Shown here piece by piece: positions 1 through 8,403 of a stretch of DNA of 64,000 bases (positions within the stretch are counted from its first letter, which is position 1; every line of letters begins with the position of its first letter). The stretch spans positions 372,001-436,000 of the forward strand of contig DASZPM010000004.1 of assembly GCA_035550215.1 (NCBI GenBank), written 5' to 3'. Source of the stretch: JABDFW01 sp035550215 (GTDB taxonomy: Bacteria > Bacteroidota > Bacteroidia > Chitinophagales > Chitinophagaceae). A model generated the notes under the pieces. It was given only the letters and a program-made list of their open reading frames with translations, did no database searches and had not been told where the DNA came from. The position numbers and the translations under genes were made by a program.

Positions 1-2561
1 TGATAGATAGCAAAACGAATAAAGGCATTGATGGCGCAACCGTTCAGCTTATAGGCAACAGGTTTGATACGGCAACAAAAAAAATGTCACAGGCCGTAAT
101 TGCTACTGTACTTTCATCACCCCACGGGGACTTCAGCCTTGAAAACCTTTCCCTCTTTGGCAATTATAAACTGCATATATCTGTAGTTGGGTATGCAGAC
201 TATTCTCAGAATATTACATTCGGAATTAAATTCGGAGGCGGGCAAGGGGGCAATAACTCAGGCCAAAACCAGCAGGACAGGATGCAGCAGGTGATGAGCA
301 TGGCCGACAAAGACCTTGGAAATATTAAAATTGTTGCAACCGATGCAACCCTTGCAGCCGTTACTGTTACAGCAACAAAACCATTTTTTGAGATGGGCGT
401 TGACCGGAAGATATTTAATGTTGATAAGAACATTGTAAGCACCGGGCAAACTGCCACAGAGGTAATGAAACAGATACCATCGCTAAACGTGGATATTGAC
501 GGCAATGTAACCATGCGTAATGCCACACCACAATTATTTATTGATGGAAGGCCAACTACCCTGACCTTGGACCAGATACCTGCAGACCTGATTGACAGGG
601 TGGAATTGATAACAAACCCTTCAGCCAAATATGATGCATCAGGCGGGGGCGCCGGTATATTGAATTTGGTATTAAAGAAAAATATTAAAAAAGGGTATAA
701 TGGCGGTATAAGGGCCGGCATTGATTCGCGCGGTAAGTTTAACGGTGGTCTTGACCTTAACTACAGGCATGGTAAGATAAACTTCTTTATTAACGGCATG
801 CTTCGGCAACGGCTAACGAAATATACCAATACAACCGTAAAGAATGATTATTTTAATAACAGCCATTCAGATTCAGTATATACACAAGACAATGGCCAGA
901 ACACCGGCGGTTTCGGTTTTTTAAGGGGCGGGTTTGACTATTTTATGGATAACCGCAACACCCTGTCATTTACCGTAAATTACAATAAAGGGCAGTTTAC
1001 CACGGCAGACACGCAATCGCCTATTGATAGTATAAAATATGCTGCAGGCAGCAGTTCGTACAGCAGCCGTGTTAATGCATCTGACGCTCATTTTGAGAAC
1101 TTTGGTTCACAGTTAAGCTTCAAACACAATTTTACTAAAAACGGTCACGATATTACAGCCGATATAAATTATAACTCAAGTGATAACAAAAACACGGGCA
1201 ATAACATTACTAATACATATTTAATTAATATGTACCAGCCCGAATACTCATTTTTCCAAAATACTATTGGTTCCGGCACCAACCGTTTTTTGACTATCCA
1301 GTCTGACTATGAAAACCCTATTACCGAAAATGCCAAGCTTGAAACAGGGGTACGTGCAGCCATACGCAACTTTACCAATGTAAGCGATATATCCACCTCG
1401 TATGCAGCCGGCGCCCCGCTTACAAAGCAGCCACTGCTCAGCAGTGATTATAAGTTTACCGACCAGGTGTATGCTGCCTACGTTAATTACTCATTTAAAG
1501 GAAAGAAATGGAATTACCAGGCGGGCCTGCGTGCTGAAAGCAGTAATTACAAGGGCACCAACAACCTTGGTAACGATACCACCTTTAAGGTTGAATACCC
1601 GGTTAGCTTGTTTCCCAGCGCATTTATTACCTATAAGATGACTGACCGCAGCGATTTGCAGGTCAACTATTCCCGCAGGATAAACAGGCCAAACTTCTTC
1701 CAGTTACTGCCATCCCGCGACCTGACCGATATTCAAAACCCGAGGAAAGGCAACCCCGATTTAAAACCTGAATTTACCAACTCGTTTGAGGTGTCGTATG
1801 ATAAATCCTATGCGCACAGCTCCAACTTCCTGGCTACGGCTTATATGCGGTACACTACCGGCTTAATTACCAGTTACTATTACAGGGACATAAGCCCCAC
1901 CAACCCATCGGATTCTGTACTCTATACTACTTATATAAACGCCAACAGCAGCATGAGTTACGGGCTTGAACTTACTGACAGGACAACCATTTTAAAAATA
2001 TGGGATATGTCGCTTAATGTAAACCTGTACGATTCAAAAATAACTGTAAAAGCCAGTGACAAAACCAATACCGGGGATATTAATAATGAAAGAGTTAGCT
2101 GGTTTGCCAAGCTGAACAATAACTTCAAGCTGCCTAAAAAAATATCCATCCAGTTCTCAGGTAACTACCAGGCTAAAACCGTTTTGCCCCAGGGCGGTGG
2201 CCAGGGCAGGGGTGGTGGCTTTTTTGGTGGCCCTACCGGTTCGGCACAGGGCTATTCCTATCCCTTTTACAGCTTTGACATGGCAGTGAAAAAAGACTGG
2301 CAGTGGAAAGGTGGTAACTCAGCCTCCGTAACCATCAGCATGAATGACATTTTCAGAACAGCCTTGTATAAAACATATTCAGCCGCCAGCGGCGATGTGG
2401 CTTTTGACCAAATAACCGAACGCCGGCGCGACCCGCAAATATTACGTATTAACTTAAGCTACCGCTTTGGTAAGGTGGATGCCGACTTGTTTAAACGCAG
2501 AAATAACACACAACAACAGGATAATAGCGGTGGAGATATGATGGGTGGAGGAATACAATAA
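1..2561 (+). CDS. Outer-membrane beta-barrel family protein (TonB-receptor-like), 5' truncated by window edge
   Basis: The reading frame is open to the left edge. Translation from base 3 gives a typical carboxypeptidase-regulatory-like segment (IDSKTNKGIDGATVQLIG), so the ATG at 84 is internal and the start lies outside the window. After this beta-sandwich comes a plug-like domain (PSLNVDIDGN, then VELITNPSAKYDASG), followed by a long aromatic-rich barrel ending in the outer-membrane-like strand LRINLSYRFGK and a Gly/Gln-rich tail. This is the layout of the outer membrane beta-barrel family 3 proteins of Bacteroidota, relatives of TonB-dependent receptors. The substrate cannot be told. No SusD-like partner lies downstream; a hairpin terminator follows at once, so this is the last gene of its unit. 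Confidence 0.85.
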   Translation, partial: IDSKTNKGIDGATVQLIGNRFDTATKKMSQAVIATVLSSPHGDFSLENLSLFGNYKLHISVVGYADYSQNITFGIKFGGGQGGNNSGQNQQDRMQQVMSMADKDLGNIKIVATDATLAAVTVTATKPFFEMGVDRKIFNVDKNIVSTGQTATEVMKQIPSLNVDIDGNVTMRNATPQLFIDGRPTTLTLDQIPADLIDRVELITNPSAKYDASGGGAGILNLVLKKNIKKGYNGGIRAGIDSRGKFNGGLDLNYRHGKINFFINGMLRQRLTKYTNTTVKNDYFNNSHSDSVYTQDNGQNTGGFGFLRGGFDYFMDNRNTLSFTVNYNKGQFTTADTQSPIDSIKYAAGSSSYSSRVNASDAHFENFGSQLSFKHNFTKNGHDITADINYNSSDNKNTGNNITNTYLINMYQPEYSFFQNTIGSGTNRFLTIQSDYENPITENAKLETGVRAAIRNFTNVSDISTSYAAGAPLTKQPLLSSDYKFTDQVYAAYVNYSFKGKKWNYQAGLRAESSNYKGTNNLGNDTTFKVEYPVSLFPSAFITYKMTDRSDLQVNYSRRINRPNFFQLLPSRDLTDIQNPRKGNPDLKPEFTNSFEVSYDKSYAHSSNFLATAYMRYTTGLITSYYYRDISPTNPSDSVLYTTYINANSSMSYGLELTDRTTILKIWDMSLNVNLYDSKITVKASDKTNTGDINNERVSWFAKLNNNFKLPKKISIQFSGNYQAKTVLPQGGGQGRGGGFFGGPTGSAQGYSYPFYSFDMAVKKDWQWKGGNSASVTISMNDIFRTALYKTYSAASGDVAFDQITERRRDPQILRINLSYRFGKVDADLFKRRNNTQQQDNSGGDMMGGGIQ

Positions 2562-2605
2562 TAATTCCGCTGGTGAAAAATTATTCAGCCTTTTACAAAC
2601 ATTTA

Positions 2606-2636
2606 ATAAAAAGCCGCAACTTGCGGCTTTTTATTT
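2606..2636 (+). terminator. Rho-independent terminator after the barrel gene
   Basis: A perfect inverted repeat (AAAAAGCCGC, short AACTT loop, GCGGCTTTTT) ends in a T-run, 45 bases after the stop codon at 2561. Confidence 0.85.
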
Positions 2637-2684
2637 TAAGGGTTTAAACTTTTTTACATCCCCGCAGTTTAATAATAATTTACT

Positions 2685-3311
2685 ATGAAGAATTTTTTTG
2701 CTGCATTTGCTGTATTGATGGTGGTGGCAGGCCGCGCCCAAACTACGCAGGAAACGATTACTTACAATGTACAGGTTGAAAACTCCCCCGCGGCAGCTTT
2801 ATTAGGCGATATGCACATGATTTTATATTATAAAAACGGCAAATCGCTGTTTGACATGAGTTCGCCTGTTTATTCAATGAAAACATTGGTAACAGATACG
2901 GGCACCCTTATGCTGATGAATACCATGGGCCAGAAGTTTTTTATGAAGCAGCCGGTAGCGTCACCCGATTCTGCTGATTCAGCCCGGCCAGATATACAAT
3001 ATGTAGATGAAACAAAAGAAATAGCCGGTTACCCCTGCAAGAAAGCCCTGGTAAAAATGCCCGGCGTTGATACTGCCGTTTTTTGGTATTGCGAAACCCT
3101 GCCGGTTGTTGGGTTTGGCAAGGATGCCGCTGTGTTAAAGGCGCTGAAGGGAATGCCGCTGGAATACCAGATGAATACAGGGCAAATGGTGATGAAATTA
3201 ACCGCCCAAAAAGTGTCAACAACCAATATCCCCGAATCTACCTTTGAAATCTCAACAGAAGGTTACTCCCCGGTGGACGATAAGATGCTGGGTGGAATGA
3301 TGCAGAAATAA
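2685..3311 (+). CDS. Secreted DUF4412/GLPGLI-like protein of unknown function
   Basis: This 208-residue protein has a signal peptide (hydrophobic residues 5-16, cleavage near GRAQ). It is built of beta strands with the pattern ITYNVQ..., ...MILYYKNGKSLFDM, ...KEIAGYPCKKALVK and VFWYCETLPVVG. The central 'IAGYPCKKA' followed by a 'WYxExLP' strand is typical of the DUF4412/GLPGLI-like periplasmic or surface proteins of Bacteroidota, whose function is unknown. The C-terminus is Met-rich (MLGGMMQK). It is separated from the upstream barrel gene by a terminator and from rpoC by a promoter, so it is probably monocistronic. The family call rests on pattern only. Confidence 0.7.
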   Translation: MKNFFAAFAVLMVVAGRAQTTQETITYNVQVENSPAAALLGDMHMILYYKNGKSLFDMSSPVYSMKTLVTDTGTLMLMNTMGQKFFMKQPVASPDSADSARPDIQYVDETKEIAGYPCKKALVKMPGVDTAVFWYCETLPVVGFGKDAAVLKALKGMPLEYQMNTGQMVMKLTAQKVSTTNIPESTFEISTEGYSPVDDKMLGGMMQK

Positions 3312-3398
3312 TTGGTTAACCGGAGACTCACTGGCTTGTATCGCCGGCTAATAATTGACCGGGGTGGCTAACTGCAGTAAAAGCATAAAATATTTGCT

Positions 3399-3429
3399 TT
3401 TGTGCGTTTTATTTATTTTATTACCTTTG
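3399..3429 (+). promoter_or_regulatory. Bacteroidota-type promoter for rpoC
   Basis: TTTG at 3399-3402 and TACCTTTG at 3422-3429 are separated by 19 bases, matching the Bacteroidota primary-sigma consensus (TTTG, about 19-21 bases, TAnnTTTG) exactly. Transcription would start near 3436, giving rpoC a leader of about 200 bases. The rest of the 331-base gap 3312-3642 holds only a 28-codon ORF (3437-3523) and a weak hairpin (GTTG...CAAC, about 3535-3565). Confidence 0.75.
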
Positions 3430-3642
3430 CCGCCCTATGCATTTTGAAGTATTGTATCCAATTGAGTTTACCAATAGCGGCGGGCAACATACAGATGAAA
3501 AACATTTTCCTGTAATTTATTGATAAGTAATGTGTTGTAGTCCCAACATGAGCCGGGACAACGCAACCGCAGCGCTATTATTATACAAAAGCCGGGTACA
3601 AAACTTAAATGAGTCTTATAAAAATAAATTGCAATTTAAAAT

Positions 3643-6600
3643 ATGGCCATTAAAAAAGACAATCGTCCCAGGGCAACTTTCTCAAAAATAACTATCGGTT
3701 TAGCCAGCCCCGACAGTATTTTAGAGCGCAGCTTTGGCGAAGTGCTTAAACCCGAAACAATTAACTATCGTACGTATAAACCTGAACGCGACGGGTTATT
3801 CTGCGAGAGGATATTCGGGCCTGTAAAAGATTACGAGTGCGCGTGCGGTAAGTACAAGCGCATTCGTTATAAAGGTATTGTGTGTGACCGCTGCGGTGTT
3901 GAAGTAACTGAGAAAAAGGTTCGCCGCGAACGCATGGGGCACATTAAGCTGGTGGTACCTGTAGTACATATTTGGTACTTTAAAAGCCTGCCCAACAAAA
4001 TTGGCTACCTGTTGGGTATGAGCAGCAAAAAGCTTGAAAGCATTGTTTATTATGAAAGGTACGCGGTAATACAGGGCGGCGTTAAGGAAAGTCTTAGCAC
4101 CGGCGATTTGCTGACTGAAGAAGAATACCTTGATATTATTGACAACCTGCCCAAGGATAACCAGTACCTGCCGGATGAAGACCCGCAGAAATTCATCGCC
4201 AAGATGGGTGCCGATGCGGTGCATGATTTGCTGGCAAGATTAGACCTTGATGACCTGAGTTACAAACTGCGTAACGCTGCAGCCAACGAAACCAGCCAAC
4301 AACGCAAAGCTGACGCTTTAAAGCGTTTGAGCGTGGTGGAAGGTTTCAGGGAAGCCAATAAAAATATTACTAACCGCCCTGAGTGGATGGTTATGCAATA
4401 TATACCTGTTATACCGCCGGAACTAAGGCCATTGGTACCTTTAGATGGCGGCCGTTTTGCATCAAGCGACCTTAACGACCTTTACCGTCGTGTAATTATC
4501 CGTAACAACCGTTTAAAACGTTTGCTGGAAATTAAAGCGCCTGAGGTGATTTTACGTAATGAAAAACGTATGCTGCAGGAAGCGGTGGACAGCCTGTTTG
4601 ATAACAGCCGTAAGAGCAATGCCGTTAAGGCAGAAGGTGGGCGTGCCCTTAAATCTTTAAGCGATGTGCTTAAGGGTAAGCAAGGCCGTTTCCGCCAGAA
4701 CCTGCTTGGTAAACGTGTTGATTACTCTGGCCGTTCTGTAATTGTGGTTGGGCCAGAGCTGAAAATGCATGAGTGCGGCTTGCCGAAAGATATGGCTGCC
4801 GAACTGTTTAAGCCGTTTGTTATACGCAAGTTAATTGAAAGAGGTATTGTAAAAACCGTAAAATCAGCTAAAAAGCTGGTTGACCGTAAGGAGAACGTTG
4901 TTTGGGATATATTGGAAAATATATTGAAAGGGCACCCGGTTATGCTAAACCGCGCCCCGACGCTTCACCGTTTATCAATACAGGCATTCCAGCCTAAGTT
5001 GGTGGAAGGTAAAGCCATACAGCTTCACCCGCTGGTAACTACCGCTTTTAACGCCGACTTTGACGGTGACCAGATGGCGGTACACGTACCATTAAGCAAT
5101 GCAGCTATTCTTGAAGCCCAGTTGCTGATGCTTTCTTCACACAACATCCTTAACCCCCAGAATGGTACGCCAATCACCCTGCCTTCACAGGACATGGTGT
5201 TGGGCCTGTATTATATAACCAAGGGTAAAAAGAGTACCGACACAGAAAAAGTACGTGGTGAAGGCATGAGCTTTTACAACCAGGATGAAGTGCTGATTGC
5301 TTACAACGAAAACCGTGTTGACCTGCATGCCCACATAAAGGTTAAAGCAAATGTGCGCGAAGGTGGCAAATTGGTGAAGAAGCTGATTGATACCACCGTG
5401 GGCCGCATATTATTTAACCAGTTTGTGCCTGAAGAAGTAGGGTATATAAATGCACTGTTAACAAAAAAATCTCTCCGTGAAATTATCGGGGATATTATTA
5501 AAATAACCAACGTACCGAAGACTGCCAAGTTTTTGGACGATATCAAGCAGCTTGGTTTCCGTATGGCGTTCCGTGGTGGTTTGTCATTTAACGTAAATGA
5601 CCTTATCATCCCCGACAGGCGTAATGAGTTGCTTGAACAGGCAAAAGTTGAAGTGGAAGAAGTATGGGAAAACTATAACATGGGCTTAATTACCAATAAC
5701 GAAAGGTATAACCAGGTTATTGATATTTGGAGCCGAGTGGATACCCGTATTACCGAAACGCTGATACGTGAAATGCAGTCGGATAAACAAGGGTTTAACT
5801 CTGTTTACATGATGCTTGACAGCGGCGCGCGCGGTAGCAAGCAGCAGGTTAAGCAGCTTGCAGGTATAAGGGGCCTTATGGCTAAGCCAAGAAAGAGCGG
5901 AAGCACCGGCAGTGAGATTATCGAAAACCCCATCCTCTCCAACTTTAAAGGTGGTTTGAACGTATTGGATTACTTTATCTCAACCCACGGTGCGCGTAAA
6001 GGTTTGGCGGATACAGCGTTAAAAACTGCGGATGCCGGTTACCTTACACGCCGTCTTGTTGACGTTGCCCAGGATGTGGTTATTGGTGAAGAAGATTGCG
6101 GTACCCTGCGTGGTATTGCTACTTCTGCATTAAAAGATAACGAAGACATTGTAGAACCGTTATATGACAGGATTTTAGGCAGAACATCATTGCATGATGT
6201 TTTCCACCCGGTTACTGACGAACTGCTGGCAACTGCAGGTGAGGAAATTACAACCGATGTAGCCAGGGCAATTGAGGAAGCAGGCATTGAAACCGTAGAA
6301 ATAAGAAGCGTGCTTACCTGCGAAAGCAAACGCGGTGTGTGTGTTAAATGTTATGGTAAAAACCTCGCTACCGGTTATATGGCACAGAATGGCGATGCCG
6401 TAGGTATCATCGCTGCACAGTCAATTGGTGAGCCGGGTACACAGTTAACCCTGCGTACTTTCCACGTAGGTGGTATTGCCGGGTCTTCATCTGTTGAATC
6501 TACCCTGGCAGCTAAATTTGACGGCACTATACAGTTTGACGGTTTGCGCAGTGTTGTTACATTAAACAATGAGGGTGAAAAAATACATGTGGTAATAGGC

Positions 6601-7926
6601 CGTACCGGCGAGGTAAGGATTATGGATGTGAAGAACGACCGCTTGCTTATTACCAATAACGTGCCTTACGGCGCTACGCTGAACGTAAAAGACGGCCAGC
6701 AGGTTAAGAAAGGCGATGTAATATGCACATGGGATCCGTTTAACAACGTGGTAGTATCTGAAATAAACGGTGTTGTTAAGTTTGAAAATGTTTTGGAAGG
6801 TATTACATACCGCGAAGAAGCAGACGAACAAACAGGCCACCGCGATAAAGTGGTTATTGAAACCAAAGACAAGAGCAAAATACCCGGTATTATAATAGAA
6901 GGTAAGGATATTAAAACCTATAACCTGCCGGTAGGAAGCCGCCTTGTAATTGAGGAGAACGAAGAAGTTAAAGCGGGCCAGGTTATTGTTAAGATACCAA
7001 GGACCATGCGTAAGAGCGGTGATATTACCGGTGGTTTGCCACGCGTAACAGAGCTGTTTGAAGCACGTAACCCGAGCAATCCTGCCATTGTTTGCGAAAT
7101 TGATGGTGTTGTTGCATTTGGTAACGTAAAACGCGGTAACCGTGAAATTGTGGTTGAAGCAAAAGACGGCATCGTTAAAAAATACCTTGTTCCTTTAACA
7201 CGCCAGATACTTGTACAGGACGGTGACTTTGTAAAAGCAGGCACTGCGCTTTCAGACGGGCAAATTGCACCTGAAGATATATTGAAAATCAAAGGGCCTT
7301 TTGCTGTACAGGAATACGTGGTGAACGAAATACAGGAAGTTTACCGTTTACAGGGTGTAAGGCTTAACGACAAGCATATTGAAGTCATCGTACGCCAGAT
7401 GATGAAGAAGGTTGAGATTGTACACGCTGGCGATACTAAATTCCTTGAAGAAGACCTTGTTGACCGCTTTGATTTTATTGAAGAGAACGACAGGATTTAT
7501 GACAAGAAAGTAGTAACCGAGGCAGGTGACAGCAGCAAACTTCGTGCTGGACAGATTGTGAGTGTGCGCGAACTGAGAGAAGAAAACAGTATACTGCGCA
7601 GGGCTGACAAGAAACTGGTTGAAGTAAGGGATGCCGAATCTGCTACGGCGCAGCCGGTACTGCTGGGTATAACCAAAGCGTCATTAGGTGTACAAAGCTG
7701 GATTTCAGCCGCATCGTTCCAGGAAACAACCAAAGTATTGAGTTCTGCGGCCATACAAGGCAAAACAGATGATATGCTTGGTTTGAAAGAGAACGTTATT
7801 ACCGGCCACCCGATACCGGCTGGTACAGGTATGCGTGCTTTTGAAAACCTTATAGTAGGTAACAAAGAAGAATATGAGTTACTTACCACTACCCGCGAAG
7901 CGATGAACTTTGACGACGAAGAATAG
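3643..7926 (+). CDS. rpoC: DNA-directed RNA polymerase subunit beta'
   Basis: This is the largest catalytic subunit of RNA polymerase, 1427 residues, a normal length for Bacteroidota. The N-terminal zinc ribbon has C66, C68, C81 and C84. The Mg-binding motif NADFDGD, with its three catalytic aspartates, lies at 470-476. The second zinc site is C819, C893, C900 and C903. The bridge-helix and trigger-loop region (IIAAQSIGEPGTQLTLRTFH) and the C-terminal segment (LKENVITGHPIPAGTG) are intact. The ATG at 3643 starts the standard N-terminus (MAIKKDNRP). The gene has its own consensus promoter about 200 bases upstream and a strong terminator downstream. rpoB, which normally precedes it, is not in the 3.6 kb upstream, and no DUF3467-like gene follows. 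Confidence 0.98.
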   Translation: MAIKKDNRPRATFSKITIGLASPDSILERSFGEVLKPETINYRTYKPERDGLFCERIFGPVKDYECACGKYKRIRYKGIVCDRCGVEVTEKKVRRERMGHIKLVVPVVHIWYFKSLPNKIGYLLGMSSKKLESIVYYERYAVIQGGVKESLSTGDLLTEEEYLDIIDNLPKDNQYLPDEDPQKFIAKMGADAVHDLLARLDLDDLSYKLRNAAANETSQQRKADALKRLSVVEGFREANKNITNRPEWMVMQYIPVIPPELRPLVPLDGGRFASSDLNDLYRRVIIRNNRLKRLLEIKAPEVILRNEKRMLQEAVDSLFDNSRKSNAVKAEGGRALKSLSDVLKGKQGRFRQNLLGKRVDYSGRSVIVVGPELKMHECGLPKDMAAELFKPFVIRKLIERGIVKTVKSAKKLVDRKENVVWDILENILKGHPVMLNRAPTLHRLSIQAFQPKLVEGKAIQLHPLVTTAFNADFDGDQMAVHVPLSNAAILEAQLLMLSSHNILNPQNGTPITLPSQDMVLGLYYITKGKKSTDTEKVRGEGMSFYNQDEVLIAYNENRVDLHAHIKVKANVREGGKLVKKLIDTTVGRILFNQFVPEEVGYINALLTKKSLREIIGDIIKITNVPKTAKFLDDIKQLGFRMAFRGGLSFNVNDLIIPDRRNELLEQAKVEVEEVWENYNMGLITNNERYNQVIDIWSRVDTRITETLIREMQSDKQGFNSVYMMLDSGARGSKQQVKQLAGIRGLMAKPRKSGSTGSEIIENPILSNFKGGLNVLDYFISTHGARKGLADTALKTADAGYLTRRLVDVAQDVVIGEEDCGTLRGIATSALKDNEDIVEPLYDRILGRTSLHDVFHPVTDELLATAGEEITTDVARAIEEAGIETVEIRSVLTCESKRGVCVKCYGKNLATGYMAQNGDAVGIIAAQSIGEPGTQLTLRTFHVGGIAGSSSVESTLAAKFDGTIQFDGLRSVVTLNNEGEKIHVVIGRTGEVRIMDVKNDRLLITNNVPYGATLNVKDGQQVKKGDVICTWDPFNNVVVSEINGVVKFENVLEGITYREEADEQTGHRDKVVIETKDKSKIPGIIIEGKDIKTYNLPVGSRLVIEENEEVKAGQVIVKIPRTMRKSGDITGGLPRVTELFEARNPSNPAIVCEIDGVVAFGNVKRGNREIVVEAKDGIVKKYLVPLTRQILVQDGDFVKAGTALSDGQIAPEDILKIKGPFAVQEYVVNEIQEVYRLQGVRLNDKHIEVIVRQMMKKVEIVHAGDTKFLEEDLVDRFDFIEENDRIYDKKVVTEAGDSSKLRAGQIVSVRELREENSILRRADKKLVEVRDAESATAQPVLLGITKASLGVQSWISAASFQETTKVLSSAAIQGKTDDMLGLKENVITGHPIPAGTGMRAFENLIVGNKEEYELLTTTREAMNFDDEE

Positions 7927-7966
7927 TAATGCAATTGCATTTTCGCGAATGCAGGCGCAGATTTAT

Positions 7967-8004
7967 AAAAAGCAGGAAGTATAAAAGCTTCCTGCTTTTT
8001 TTTG
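7967..8004 (+). terminator. Strong rho-independent terminator of rpoC
   Basis: A 13-base perfect stem (AAAAAGCAGGAAG / CTTCCTGCTTTTT) with an 8-base loop ends in a run of eight Ts. It starts 41 bases after the rpoC stop and isolates rpoC from what follows. Confidence 0.9.
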
Positions 8005-8109
8005 AAGATAGCCTTTCGCTTATTTTGATTGCTACTGTTATTGTGGCAAAAGCAAAAGAATTTATAATTAAATATGAACCCACCCGCGCAGGGGCAAAAA
8101 TTTTTTATA

Positions 8110-8353
8110 CCGGGCTCAACAGAAGCGGTAAGAATTACAAGCCCCACGGGCGCTTGCCACACAGTAGCCGCCCGTGCCCGGCAACACCCGGGCACGTGTA
8201 AACGATATATCGCCTTTGGCATGATATTTTCCTCGTTATAGCAGAACGGCGGTGATTTCCCGCGTTGAACCTAACGTTTTCCTGTGAGGAAGCGCTAAAT
8301 AGTAAGGGAATAAGCGCTGAAACAAAAGGTGTGTCTCTGCGAGGCACACCTTT
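8110..8353 (+). ncRNA. Candidate structured RNA, unknown class
   Basis: The 477-base gap 7927-8403 has no convincing protein gene. The part from about 8110 is richer in G+C than its surroundings and contains several stems. GGGCT near 8112 faces AGCCC near 8140, and CACGGGC near 8145 faces GCCCGTG near 8170. CGTGCCCGG/CCGGGCACG (about 8173-8197) is a perfect 9-base stem with a 6-base loop. Two copies of the self-complementary AGCGCT lie near 8291 and 8313. A terminator hairpin follows at 8325-8353. I could not match the sequence to RNase P RNA, tmRNA, SRP RNA or 6S RNA by eye. It could instead be a long 3' region for the minus-strand gene. The strand is a guess from the better T-run on plus. 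Confidence 0.3.
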
Positions 8354-8360
8354 ATTTTTA
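8325..8360 (+). terminator. Hairpin terminator, possibly bidirectional
   Basis: AAAGGTGTGTCTC, a 3-base loop TGC, then GAGGCACACCTTT form a 13-pair stem with one G-T wobble, followed by TTTATTTTTA on plus. On the minus strand it lies 50 bases beyond the stop of the FAD oxidoreductase gene and is followed by TTTTG, so it may end that transcript as well. Confidence 0.7.
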
Positions 8361-8403
8361 TGAGAAATTACTTACCCATTTTAACATAGCAATTTTTTTA
8401 CTT

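Noticed and set aside
7929..8201. 90-residue plus-strand frame directly after rpoC, in the place of the usual DUF3467 gene
   Set aside because: It has no DUF3467 features, spans the rpoC terminator hairpin and has a composition unlike a protein. I treat it as non-coding.
8135..8347. 70-residue minus-strand frame in the hairpin-rich region
   Set aside because: Residue mix is random, it runs through a terminator stem, and it has no ribosome-binding site or similarity that I recognise.
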